NCBI RefSeq assembly: GCF_963678635.1
Contig: NC_087064.1
Span: 41,691,165 to 41,755,164, forward strand
Source of the DNA: Symsagittifera roscoffensis
Lineage: Eukaryota; Xenacoelomorpha; Acoela; Convolutidae
Length of the DNA stretch: 64,000 nt
Direction: 5' to 3'
The position numbers and the translations under genes were made by a program. Each line of letters opens with the position of its first letter. Positions within the stretch are counted from its first letter, which is position 1. This document shows, piece by piece, positions 25,501 to 32,088 of this stretch. The notes under the pieces were generated by a model that saw only the letters and a program-made list of their open reading frames with translations, searched no databases and was not told where the DNA came from.

Positions 25501-26620
25501 CTGCCTCTACCTCGGCCATCGCCGAGAGCAGTGTCATTATCGCCTCCCCTATAACTTCGTTACTCGGGATCGATCCATCCGTCAGACGTGACAATAAGCC
25601 CCTGCTTTGTAGATGATCATTTGAGCCTGCAACCACTATTACCTGCGGCTCCATGCTGACCACTCTCCGTACACTTATCATCATGCCTATCACCTGTCCC
25701 CAGTCCAGTTTAGGCGCCGTTAAGAAAATCACATCGGGCCAGAATAGAGAACGGGGCGTGTAGAGATAATCGGAGCCGGCCACAACCAGATATTTGGCAG
25801 CCTTCATGTCCAAGGGGTCATAAGCTGCAAAAAGGCCATCGTCTATTGGGGCCTTCAGGTTCCCGTATCTCTTATCGTCTCCAACCACTGTTGTAGTTCG
25901 GGGGTAATCCCTCGAATACTCGCCCGGCGTCTGACCGGGTGGTTTAGCGAATTGTCTGTACATCTTGTGATGTTTGTTATTGGGCTTGTTCTCCGTCTGG
26001 AACTTGCCATTGCGCACAGGTGGTGTCCTTTCCCGGGTCCTATCTCGAACGTCGGTGAGCGACCGGGTGTTTAAAGGTCCAAAGGTATTGTCATGAGGTA
26101 ATCCATCCAGGTCTACATGTCGGAGTGAGGTCGAGGAGCTGAATTTCTCCTGCTCTGCTAGCAGCCAATCCACACCCGGTATCCGATAAAGTCGCGACAC
26201 TGTGGGACTTTCACCGCCAGTCATTCTCATCGCATTCTCCCGACACGTCAAGGTATTCATATTCAACTTCGCCGACATGTCCTTGTTATACTGACCCCAA
26301 TGACTAGGATCTGATCTATTCCAAAGCAGCCTGCTGCCTGATTCGATCCCCTCCGCTGGCACGGTACTTGTAGACGGTCCTGCTGTCGAAGCAGGATTTG
26401 TCGTGGCAGGCGAATCGTTCCTCCTAGACGCGGTCTGCGAGTTATTCCTGTTGTTCTGTTCCACCGATCTGCCGAGTCGGCTTCCAATCGATTGCGGCCT
26501 GGGAGGAGGAGCAGTCCCTAGCCTGTCTCTCACGTTCGAGCTCGGAGCGGCGGTTGCGGCTCCAACCGTCTCCGTTGCCAAGGGCCCTAGACGGTTGGCG
26601 AGGGATTCGTTGCCCTTATT
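19532..26620 (-). CDS. ORF3: giant (about 2349 aa) protein of unknown function
   Basis: Open from 26620, overlapping the end of ORF2 in the -1 frame, to a TGA at 19534-19532. The first start-like codon is a TTG at 26581 and the first ATG is only at 26278, so it may be made by frameshifting from ORF2, by splicing, or from the later ATG. Counting from the TTG, residues 1-240 are low-complexity. About 263-440 looks like a degenerate SGNH fold: LVVAGSDYLY, VIFLTAPKLDWGQ, VIVVAGSNDH, VIFVLSPGY and DPDNYYPSRSELPAVW, in strand/helix order but without the Ser and His. An acidic stretch (MDQDDNDDG, FSEDDDGEVDG) lies near the middle. The rest is a mixed globular sequence that I do not recognise. An intact frame of this size in a damaged element implies recent selection. 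Confidence 0.85.
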   Translation of the reverse strand, partial: NKGNESLANRLGPLATETVGAATAAPSSNVRDRLGTAPPPRPQSIGSRLGRSVEQNNRNNSQTASRRNDSPATTNPASTAGPSTSTVPAEGIESGSRLLWNRSDPSHWGQYNKDMSAKLNMNTLTCRENAMRMTGGESPTVSRLYRIPGVDWLLAEQEKFSSSTSLRHVDLDGLPHDNTFGPLNTRSLTDVRDRTRERTPPVRNGKFQTENKPNNKHHKMYRQFAKPPGQTPGEYSRDYPRTTTVVGDDKRYGNLKAPIDDGLFAAYDPLDMKAAKYLVVAGSDYLYTPRSLFWPDVIFLTAPKLDWGQVIGMMISVRRVVSMEPQVIVVAGSNDHLQSRGLLSRLTDGSIPSNEVIGEAIMTLLSAMAEVEAAARQRFTMNVVKVIFVLSPGYAALPEPLQFVYTMVTMIAEGIFNVIIPAPNRVVDPDNYYPSRSELPAVWADISNAIQGLRDCSTTRLVLDEVLGLELSNFARLLKLRPGVGDDHLLVQQVADDLWFRQMDHAENEQGRMIRKNMTSAEEDLMAIALRTKPHNNIWLYLSPRLCTLGEDAFEHAPAIIKEIHAYLKNLLNARELAGGKMLKLMQDVNTMSLDKFQADVLATKAQYERSDAILGGMGVGWTPSFLSTCYPKASRNLIASFVKDIRKLSIGLVLALYVTFGHENFVKGPANLFTQALADLRLDGLLTLIAMTYGRLGDLLVLLRYPEQLQGPSREFNAQLETASLKKMKDWRTLLLQYLLQQNRSVTGEDKVATNAGECKQYCGMPLLTDLAVMMRIDPLALVHGLREFVTVVYGPVMSFAFPDVQVKAYRNSVLYVNLVSVVDCSVLNWVEQSELRKLASDDRLFGRIAEPGWVLMDFNNHFKCRMGREDLSHIQFNPKLWNLRPVVKDTGEAVGVPQLPGAYAQAKENQQTWLPGSRPLPDQCHRYPPIRRMLLGVTSPITAPRIGAARDAEKRMLKWSGGMEPRFISWNVAAAHTFDFSFPDAWSRKKIKALPSRRPEVSAETWNEVYSSADDLSRLKWSGEAKVVMLEVARESRGGSYITIEDLAPHGEELVEFLVDDELFYHAGDMAVPARPDSGTDARQGPSGPRPKPDADDDELMDQDDNDDGTGSKTEKPGETDLGALERDLLEYRFSEDDDGEVDGSLLLMAPSSFMSPTKEASADLSPIDPISQARECRSRDPQKLLYESPRRRKIEESMKISFLSTLPEEEWERYQMELEGKTGAIWSRVNFMEKSWDVIRRYGTQSIMKVGLNQPIMREVLEKIVSSMESDVLTESVTEDSADDQHVAKKLPVRRARKGLKRLKGKTGSRAMNPRVVKSRANAVVTSLTSAGRSGESGQGDSTTLTGGEKENLIPPMLLAGLTVTATRSKKTARTLADTKLEMEVISQCGSGGLEDYRPSRINMAKLKLEGQLDVVEYSRITVPESVHMGDPAGGYVEMLKARNSARGHLMAWSEKRAMQEYLKGITENSNFNRREYGTVMSSEANEIGLEKLLEISWRAALQKYFDETMNAPATVAAYLAHPCVRTDLQVRLAWCLMGIKKAEYEASNDSKSREQELELMEALRALISKDDSAIAWAKRKDALCLVRFVVDCIPTPVLGECIKIIRQKGVDCERNFLRALLELYQDMPLTVPSKESNDMESYRKLEEVRRYSNKELRVSRDLIEAARGQKEFATLGKLKSFQYVSGIPGMAYNPFVNEEAREAYFDYEQVTVLNFWVERIKEIGMLMVEQPKLGIILEERVVEPPIPELKGQVSFDCGSWDGPLKTSLVVMWELMKPSWCPHPNAGLIWDMTADVMLERDDDASLHDLAMIHHLLAMRLTKKKSNPSTELSEEGTSSNWLKQGTCLAQHSGMEGHVCNLGHCLITLSEQHRQLARLYGRLSMSDKSAMELVADCHGVTDVNLITALGFCSMTSSIESLERLERAHELVTSLSVEIFPGALQTEQKIGGWREALENEMNLKDSEAYHRPTGSKYMVGSSSAPYCNSKYPTHMVVMDARTQQVLVDQLFSVPKCVRLARMSERSYDLLAKIFRAVPKRSEGELQDVVGEEFMRLNEGNVSEFQKQKASGALPTEFPTIEEKDDLHRILMEVEPLLGASGYRTRRNIVRTHGEYPCHCLAQTLWYPKRGNLILVWDVEELYSTGLPDQNQPVSIVVVSAMLAVRWLEANADTSEQETAVPTPEQLSNVKMSSELDLFRTTCKVLRIPKAIERIWSRQRLMPWFRAVMTSWMYERAKRHMSRNTEAYQSFQLDIGPGAYKRAFLTHRNAVTTAVKRVAGAPCVTEDEKKEVLRADLERNVSLCLHNSFCRNREQKVNVDLLPCCKPRLLEQEGWGTARNSLDMLEKILEDSDAEHQDGEMME

Positions 26621-28392
26621 CTACTCCCTCCGGTCGAATTGGTCCGAGCCAAAGAACCGGTCGCCCTCGACTCTTGCTCCGCTTCCCTCAATTGCGTCTG
26701 AAACACATCATTAATCCAATGCCTCCCTCGTTGGGTATTGAAGTGCACTCCATCTTTAGTGAGCGCGATGTGGTCAGTCATGCGCAGCATATTTTCGAGA
26801 TCCAGGAGTCGCAACTCGCCAGGGTTGTTTCTCACCAGACTGCGGGTCATTTCATTCCACCGCGTCACGTTGCCATTCATGAAATCTGCAGCTATGGTGC
26901 CCACCAAAGGATTTGGTGGTATCGTGCACAGGATCACGAGTTTGGGTCTGTACTTTTCTTTCAATTCGTTCAAGAGACACACCAATAGAGGTTCCCACTT
27001 ATTCTCTGGAGTCACGGGGGCTCTCGAGACGTCATTGGTCCCCAGCATTATTATTAATGTATCCAAATGATCCTCGCTCTGGAACTCCATCATTTTGATG
27101 ACTTGAGCCACTGAGGCTCCTCCAAAGGACAGAATGGTAGTATGACCATAGACGAAGATCTCATTCAGATCTCTCACCAAACTGTCTCCAATGATCAAAT
27201 GGCGACTCCCTGGGGGAATTACTTGGTCGTTCGTGGCGGGGTTCCAGCTCATGTCTTTCAGGCAGGCTCGAGGATGCTCGGCTGGCACTTGCGTGAACTG
27301 ATGACGTGCCATCAGATTCTTCCTGATGTCTACCACGCGAGACTTCTCAAAGACTCCACCAGGCGCAGAACACGCTATCGTGCGGGTTGCTCGCTCCGAG
27401 CTATTTGATGAATGATCACGACGCTGGGAAGGAACGATCCTAGCCAGTGTCCGCTCAGTGCCTCTGTTGATCTCATCCATCGCGGCTCTGGCCACTTGGT
27501 TAAATGATTCCTGAAATTGAGGAGCTAGATAGGTGTCAGAAGGGTCTGGTATCGTAAACCTCTGACTCGAAGCAGACGGTCGTGTCTGCTGAGGAGCCTC
27601 GGGCCCCCTTGATGCACGCAAATCCAGAACCTCAGGTCCTCTCGATGCGCACAGCTCCTGCGCTGTTGTCCTGGGGCGTGTGTCGTTAGATCCCTCCGAG
27701 GACCTCATGCTCGCCAGGATTTCCGGTGAAACTTGGCTCACCTTCGCCATATACAGCTCCTTCAGGTGCTTTATCTCATCCTCCTTGTAGGCCACCTGCA
27801 GATCTTCAAATTTCTTTTTCCATTCGTCTCTCTCCCGAGCTATGGCCCTGTACTCCTGAAGTTTGGCACACAGCTCACTCTGATCTCTCTCCTTCTTCTC
27901 CAGTGTCTCAATCGTCTCCGACGTCTGGATCTCTATCTCGCTCACTCTCACTCTCTTTAGGGGAGGAGCAGCTGTTGGAGAGTCGACAGAGTGTGACGGG
28001 CCTGGCCCATCACGTTGTCTCTTCGCTCCAATGAGTGGCTGCGCAGGTTGGACGGGTAAGGGCATCTCACCTAGCCGGTGGTCCCTTTGCTCACCTAGTC
28101 CTGGCTCACGAGCCAGGTCGTGGCCAGACATCTCTCCACGCCTCCATCTCATCAATCGGTTTCGGCCTCTCTCGGCGGTCCCGGACTCACCGAAGGCCAA
28201 CATCAACACGACTTCTGTAGGGCGGTTCCCTCGACCCTCTCTTCCCAGTGCATTGAGGAGTGCGACCACAAACATCGCCAACCCCGGGTCTTCTCGTGTA
28301 AAATCACAATCGATCAGCCGCTGATAGATCTCGTCTAGAGTCGCTCCTAGACTCGCTGAGAGGAATTCCATGAGTTCGTTCGTGTCACCCAT
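26587..28392 (-). CDS. ORF2: coiled-coil protein with C-terminal SGNH/GDSL esterase domain
   Basis: The start is taken as the ATG at 28392 (MGDTNELMEF); the frame is open to 28479 only by a TTG. The product is about 601 residues. About 156-216 is a charged helical, probably coiled-coil region, followed by a Ser/Pro-rich linker with a short repeat (ASRGPE twice, near 250-264). The C-terminal 400-570 has the SGNH blocks in order: IIGDSLVRDL (Ser 404), FGGAS (Gly), IIMLGTND (Asn 453) and DGVHFNTQ (Asp 547, His 550), so the catalytic set is complete. SGNH hydrolases cut ester bonds of lipids, acetylated sugars or proteins. Such domains are known in ORF1 of some CR1-like LINEs but are unusual in LTR elements. 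The substrate is unknown. ORF2 ends at a TAG a few bases before ORF3. Confidence 0.88.
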   Translation of the reverse strand: MGDTNELMEFLSASLGATLDEIYQRLIDCDFTREDPGLAMFVVALLNALGREGRGNRPTEVVLMLAFGESGTAERGRNRLMRWRRGEMSGHDLAREPGLGEQRDHRLGEMPLPVQPAQPLIGAKRQRDGPGPSHSVDSPTAAPPLKRVRVSEIEIQTSETIETLEKKERDQSELCAKLQEYRAIARERDEWKKKFEDLQVAYKEDEIKHLKELYMAKVSQVSPEILASMRSSEGSNDTRPRTTAQELCASRGPEVLDLRASRGPEAPQQTRPSASSQRFTIPDPSDTYLAPQFQESFNQVARAAMDEINRGTERTLARIVPSQRRDHSSNSSERATRTIACSAPGGVFEKSRVVDIRKNLMARHQFTQVPAEHPRACLKDMSWNPATNDQVIPPGSRHLIIGDSLVRDLNEIFVYGHTTILSFGGASVAQVIKMMEFQSEDHLDTLIIMLGTNDVSRAPVTPENKWEPLLVCLLNELKEKYRPKLVILCTIPPNPLVGTIAADFMNGNVTRWNEMTRSLVRNNPGELRLLDLENMLRMTDHIALTKDGVHFNTQRGRHWINDVFQTQLREAEQESRATGSLARTNSTGGSRIRATNPSPTV

Positions 28393-28479
28393 TTCTTTTC
28401 GTGTTGATTCTTGTTGTCGTGTCGTGTAATTTCTTTCTGTCTCCTCTGATTCAGTGTTCAGTAAACAATTTTCGATCAA

Positions 28480-28834
28480 TCAAGATCTAAAAAACAGGTC
28501 GCGACTTAGAACCATCATTTTTGGATGCAACATCAATCAATTCTTTAAAACTCTCCATTGAAATTCTCTTCACAATTCTGATTTAAAATTTAGCACCAAG
28601 GTGGATCGTCCACCTTTATCTTTGTCAGAGTAGCACGAATAAGCGCTGTCACCTTGATGACACAAACATAAAACATATCATAACAATAACATAACATAAA
28701 CACATAAACATCACACACCTATACTATCATATAAAAACCTAATCCCTAATACTGTACCTAAAACCTAACCTAAAACTTGACTCTAATTCTTATCGAGCAA
28801 CTTAATAAAAACCACTTATCGCCGAGCGCAATTC
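28480..28834 (-). other. Intergenic spacer between pol and ORF2
   Basis: 355 bp without a gene. It is A-rich on the plus strand (ACATAA/ACATAAAC-like runs at 28665-28735) and has short AAACCTAA-like runs at 28736-28780. A perfect hairpin AAGGTGGA-TCG-TCCACCTT lies at 28598-28616. ORF2 and ORF3 need a subgenomic or spliced RNA or internal initiation, so this spacer may hold a promoter or splice acceptor; none is recognisable by eye. Confidence 0.6.
28598..28616 (-). other. 8-3-8 hairpin between pol and ORF2
   Basis: Perfect inverted repeat of 8 bp with a 3-nt loop (AAGGTGGA-TCG-TCCACCTT), just after the end of pol. Its geometry matches the hairpin after ORF3, but its sequence differs. Confidence 0.5.
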
Positions 28835-30256
28835 TTAGCATATGCTCAGATAGTATTTTTTATGTAAGTAAACCTCTATGTCAGTCTCTGAAAATATCAC
28901 ATGCACAAGAGCGTACAACTCTCTCGGGTGTAGCTTCCCTCTATTGGGATCATAAACTGGCAACGAGAGAGAGGTCACACCTCTCTCAACCAGGAAATCC
29001 CTAAGTCGAGTCAAGGCCAATACCAAGCTCTCCGGATTCACGTGTTGCCTATCAGTAGCTTTCGTAACCAAAAAACACAAATATTTCCCTGGTATCTGTG
29101 ATGCAACAGGGGGCAACGCTATCATTCCTCCTACACCCGGCCTCTGTTTCCACAAAAACTCGATATTCTTGTACTCTCTTTTAAAGTCGGCCGCTAGTGC
29201 TGTTTTGAAGCTTACGTCCGCAGTTATCGCTATGGCGCACGTGCGTTCCGTGAGTATGAAATCGCTGTCCGTTATAACGATATTGTTCGAATAGTGGTTC
29301 GGGAGATCAAAATACGATTCAAAGATTCGTCCAAAAGGTGGTTTCTTAGCATTCTCGCCCTCTGTCTCTAGTTCTCCGGTTTCCCTTGCCGATTTCAATT
29401 TTTTTATTATGAGATTTTCGGTGTGGGTGAGTCCTACCCCCACTCCCCGGACAAAAATATCCATCGACGTCCCCGTCGATCGCCCAAAGTCTAGGAGACC
29501 GAGGTTGGATTGTGGAACACGTAGAGGACCATCTGGGGCGACCCAGTTGGACTCGGTATTGTCATGACTGATGTATTTGACGCCGTCTCTATCGACGTCC
29601 TGAATCGTCAGGATCGTCTCTTTTGGATCTGTCGGCAGATCGTGGAGCCATTCGAGCACGCGCAAGTTTGTTAGTTCTTGCTCATGAGTCTGTTCCGTTT
29701 CTGGTTCGAACTCCACTTCCGGCTCCGATCGATCGTCGATCCAATCTTGATCCATATCGTTCACAAGGTCGATTTCTTCTAGCATCGCCACTTCTTCCAG
29801 TCCCACCAGCGAGTCTATGACATCACTCACTACTATCCTGTCTACAACGAAGTCCTCGCCATACGGATTGTATTTCTTCTGGTTTTTTCCTCTCTTGCTT
29901 TGGCGTGTTTCCATAGTGAGAGGAAAGTCAGGCTTTATTCCTTTGTCAATTTCGGTTTGTTCCGGGCAATCCCAGTCTTCTTCGGCATAGGGTAGAGTTT
30001 CATCGTCCACCTCTACTCGCTCAGTCAACTCGAGATCCAGTGGTAGATCGCAATCGTCCACCACCTCATTCCCGTCGTTCTTGTCGCGAGTACCCCTTTC
30101 ATTCACTTCACAAGCAGGATCCACTATTAAATAATCTCCCTCTTGCATGTCCGCTGGGATGCACCAATCCTCTGACGAGGCATTGTGTGGTTTGACGTTC
30201 TCGTAATGAGCCGCTCTTCCAGTGCTCAGTCGATAAAAACGACCTCCTTGGTGCAC
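28835..30256 (-). CDS. Pol C-terminal extension with a macro-like (TARG1/OARD1-type) domain
   Basis: In frame with the integrase after the amber codon, so probably the C-terminus of the Pol polyprotein rather than a separate gene (no ATG near its start). Residues 1-60 (VHQGGRFYRLSTGRAAHYEN) finish the integrase tail. About 65-250 is acidic and unrecognised. About 325-470 resembles a macrodomain of the ALC1/TARG1 class: an IVITDSDF strand, AIAITADVSFKTALAADFKREY, YLCFLVTKAT, LTRLRDFLVERGVTSLSLPVY and FSETDIEVYLHKK follow the order of the human TARG1 fold. Macrodomains bind or hydrolyse ADP-ribose adducts. The Lys in ADFKREY sits where TARG1 has its catalytic Lys, but the position of its catalytic Asp reads Gly (NRGKL), so it may bind without hydrolysing. 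The assignment is by eye. Confidence 0.7.
   Translation of the reverse strand: MHQGGRFYRLSTGRAAHYENVKPHNASSEDWCIPADMQEGDYLIVDPACEVNERGTRDKNDGNEVVDDCDLPLDLELTERVEVDDETLPYAEEDWDCPEQTEIDKGIKPDFPLTMETRQSKRGKNQKKYNPYGEDFVVDRIVVSDVIDSLVGLEEVAMLEEIDLVNDMDQDWIDDRSEPEVEFEPETEQTHEQELTNLRVLEWLHDLPTDPKETILTIQDVDRDGVKYISHDNTESNWVAPDGPLRVPQSNLGLLDFGRSTGTSMDIFVRGVGVGLTHTENLIIKKLKSARETGELETEGENAKKPPFGRIFESYFDLPNHYSNNIVITDSDFILTERTCAIAITADVSFKTALAADFKREYKNIEFLWKQRPGVGGMIALPPVASQIPGKYLCFLVTKATDRQHVNPESLVLALTRLRDFLVERGVTSLSLPVYDPNRGKLHPRELYALVHVIFSETDIEVYLHKKYYLSIC
29442..29482 (-). promoter_or_regulatory. Putative central polypurine tract with upstream hairpin
   Basis: On the minus strand: hairpin ATCGACG-GGGA-CGTCGAT (plus positions 29463-29480), a short spacer, then TTGTCCGGGGAGT (29442-29454). 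The same arrangement sits at the real PPT beside the 3' LTR (18887-18923). There the stem bases differ but still pair (G-C and C-G replaced by A-U and U-A) and the GGGA loop is kept. It lies 56 percent of the way along the element, inside pol. Here the motif is translated in a frame giving FVRGV, unlike the SGES repeats. Central PPTs start an extra plus strand in lentiviruses and Ty1; its use here is inference. Confidence 0.6.
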
Positions 30257-32088
30257 CTATGTTATCTGAAATGGACCACGCCATTTCTTTAATAGTTTCT
30301 TGGTTCCTTTTGGTGGAACCACTTCCTGGAACACCCAGACGTAATCGCCAACTGAGTAGGCTTTTGCATCGGCTGTTCTTTTATCAAACCTCCTTTTTTG
30401 TCTAATTTGCGCCTGTTGCGTATTCCTCCTGCATAAGTCATTGAGGTCCTGTTGTCTTCTAATAACGTCCCGCACGTACGTTTGCGGTGCTGTCCTCTTC
30501 CCTTCATATTCAGGGTAGAAGAACGTTAACGGGAGTGCTTTTTCGTGACCCGTCAGCATCATATGCGGACTTATTCCCGTGGTGGAATGCTCCGTGCTGT
30601 TGTAAGCACCCATCACTTGCGGCAAGTGCTTGTCCCAGTCATCCATGTAGCGTGAGCAGTAGACTCTCAACATGGATACCAGTGTGCGATTCTGCCTCTC
30701 GACTAGGCCATTCGTTTGCGGGTGATAAGTGGTCGAGTGGGCCTGCGCTACCTGCGACCTTTTCATTAACTCTTTCGTGAGATCACCTACGAATGCTTTG
30801 CCATTGTCCGATTGGAACGTGATGGGGCAGCCATGCCTTGCTATCCACACATTTATCAAATGATCGCATGTTTCTTCTGCCGATGCTGTTATGCACGGTG
30901 CTGCCTCCGCATACTTCGTAAAATGGTCGATCATTACCAGCACCTGATTATAGCCCGTTGCTGTCATGCAGATTTTCTGATGATCAATTTGCACCACTTC
31001 GTTGAAACTTGACGATTCTATTGACTGTAGGGGGAACCTTAGTTTCCTGGGATCCTTTGCCTGTTGACAAGACAGGCATGCGGCTATCCATTTCTCACAA
31101 GCCTTCTTCAATCCCGGCCATTCGAATCGTTTTTGTATCCTGTTATACACTTTGTCCACGCCTTGATGTCCCATCTGATCATGTGAGCGAAAGAGCAATT
31201 CGGTCTGGTACAACTGTGGTAACACTATTGAATTGTATTTATAAAGGACCTTGTCCTCCTCCTTGCGCTTACAGGCTACGATTCCGTCCTTATTCAGGTA
31301 CAACAAGTCTTTCCTCTTCAGGTAAAATTGCTTCAGGATTTTGTAGCTGTCTTCTTCCAAGTCTCCCTTGTCAGGTGCTCCATTCTCGATCCATCTTTTC
31401 AGACTGCTCGTCATTCTATCATTTCGTTGAGCCCTCAGGAGATCCGACAGCCTGTACCTGGCTTTCAAATACGTCTTCACCACGTTCATTTGCCCACTCA
31501 TAATCTCCGGAGCATGAGCATCGTCCATCAACTTGACACACCATATCTTTTTCAAAGGCGCCGCTTCTTGCACAGATGGTTCCAGATTGGTACGGACGAC
31601 CGTACCATGTGGCAGCAATCTGGTTGGGCGTTTTGAAACTGCTATCAGCTCGAGCTCGTCTGCGGCATTATCTACCACAGTGCCCTCTTCATCTGAGGTG
31701 TATCTGTCCCTGTCTGGATCCTGATGTGTTTCTCGGTCCAGCCCACGCTGCTTCCAGTCTACCAATAAGGAGTGGATTGCGATCTCTGACACATCGGATT
31801 TGGAAGTTGTTTCAGACGTGTTGTCCCAGGACTGGGGTCTCGAGTCACCACTTGAAACGACTGATTCCTCAACATCATATTCCAAGTTGTCTGAGATGTT
31901 TCTTGACTCCCCGGACAAAACTCTGTCCATCGGTCGCTTTGAACCCGACTCCCCGGACAAAATTCTGCCCCTAGGTGGTCTAGTCAACCTCTCCCCGGAC
32001 AAGTCGTCCTGCACGGGCTCAAAGGTGTCTGACTCATCAGAGGAGACGTCCTTGACTGGCTCGAAGGTGTCAGACTCCCCGGACATTG
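30257..32088 (-). pseudogene. pol: Integrase region, downstream duplicate (intact core)
   Basis: Second direct copy of the SGES repeat plus integrase. Its frame is open from 32299 (out-of-frame leader from the first copy) to an amber codon at 30259-30257. It keeps HHCC (HDQMGH...CLSC), all three DDE residues and the C-terminal segment to KKWRGPFQIT, where it meets the amber codon. The next sense codons (VHQGGRFYRLSTG) continue the usual integrase tail in the same frame. Integrase inserts retroelement cDNA into host DNA. The two copies differ by only a few bases, so the duplication is recent or could be an assembly artefact. Confidence 0.92.
31906..32085 (-). repeat. SGES / TTGTCCGGGGAG repeats, downstream set
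   Basis: Four copies of CTCCCCGGACA(A) (sense TTGTCCGGGGAG) at 31906-31918, 31948-31960, 31991-32002 and 32074-32085, encoding LSGE or MSGE repeats in an acidic, Ser-rich linker before the integrase. The core nucleotide string is the one found at the 3' PPT. Either the PPT sequence was copied into coding DNA or the match reflects selection for extra primer sites. Confidence 0.75.

Noticed and set aside
19459-28338. Many plus-strand frames of 60-175 codons opposite ORF2 and ORF3
   Set aside because: Shadows of long, GC-richer minus-strand genes; low complexity and no motifs.
19532-28392. ORF2 and ORF3 as host genes trapped between LTRs
   Set aside because: They lie between pol and the PPT on the sense strand without introns, and ORF3 overlaps ORF2, which fits element genes better; not fully excluded.
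28736-28790. Telomere-like TTAGG runs on the minus strand
   Set aside because: Only three or four imperfect motifs with mixed spacing; probably chance in an A/T-rich spacer.
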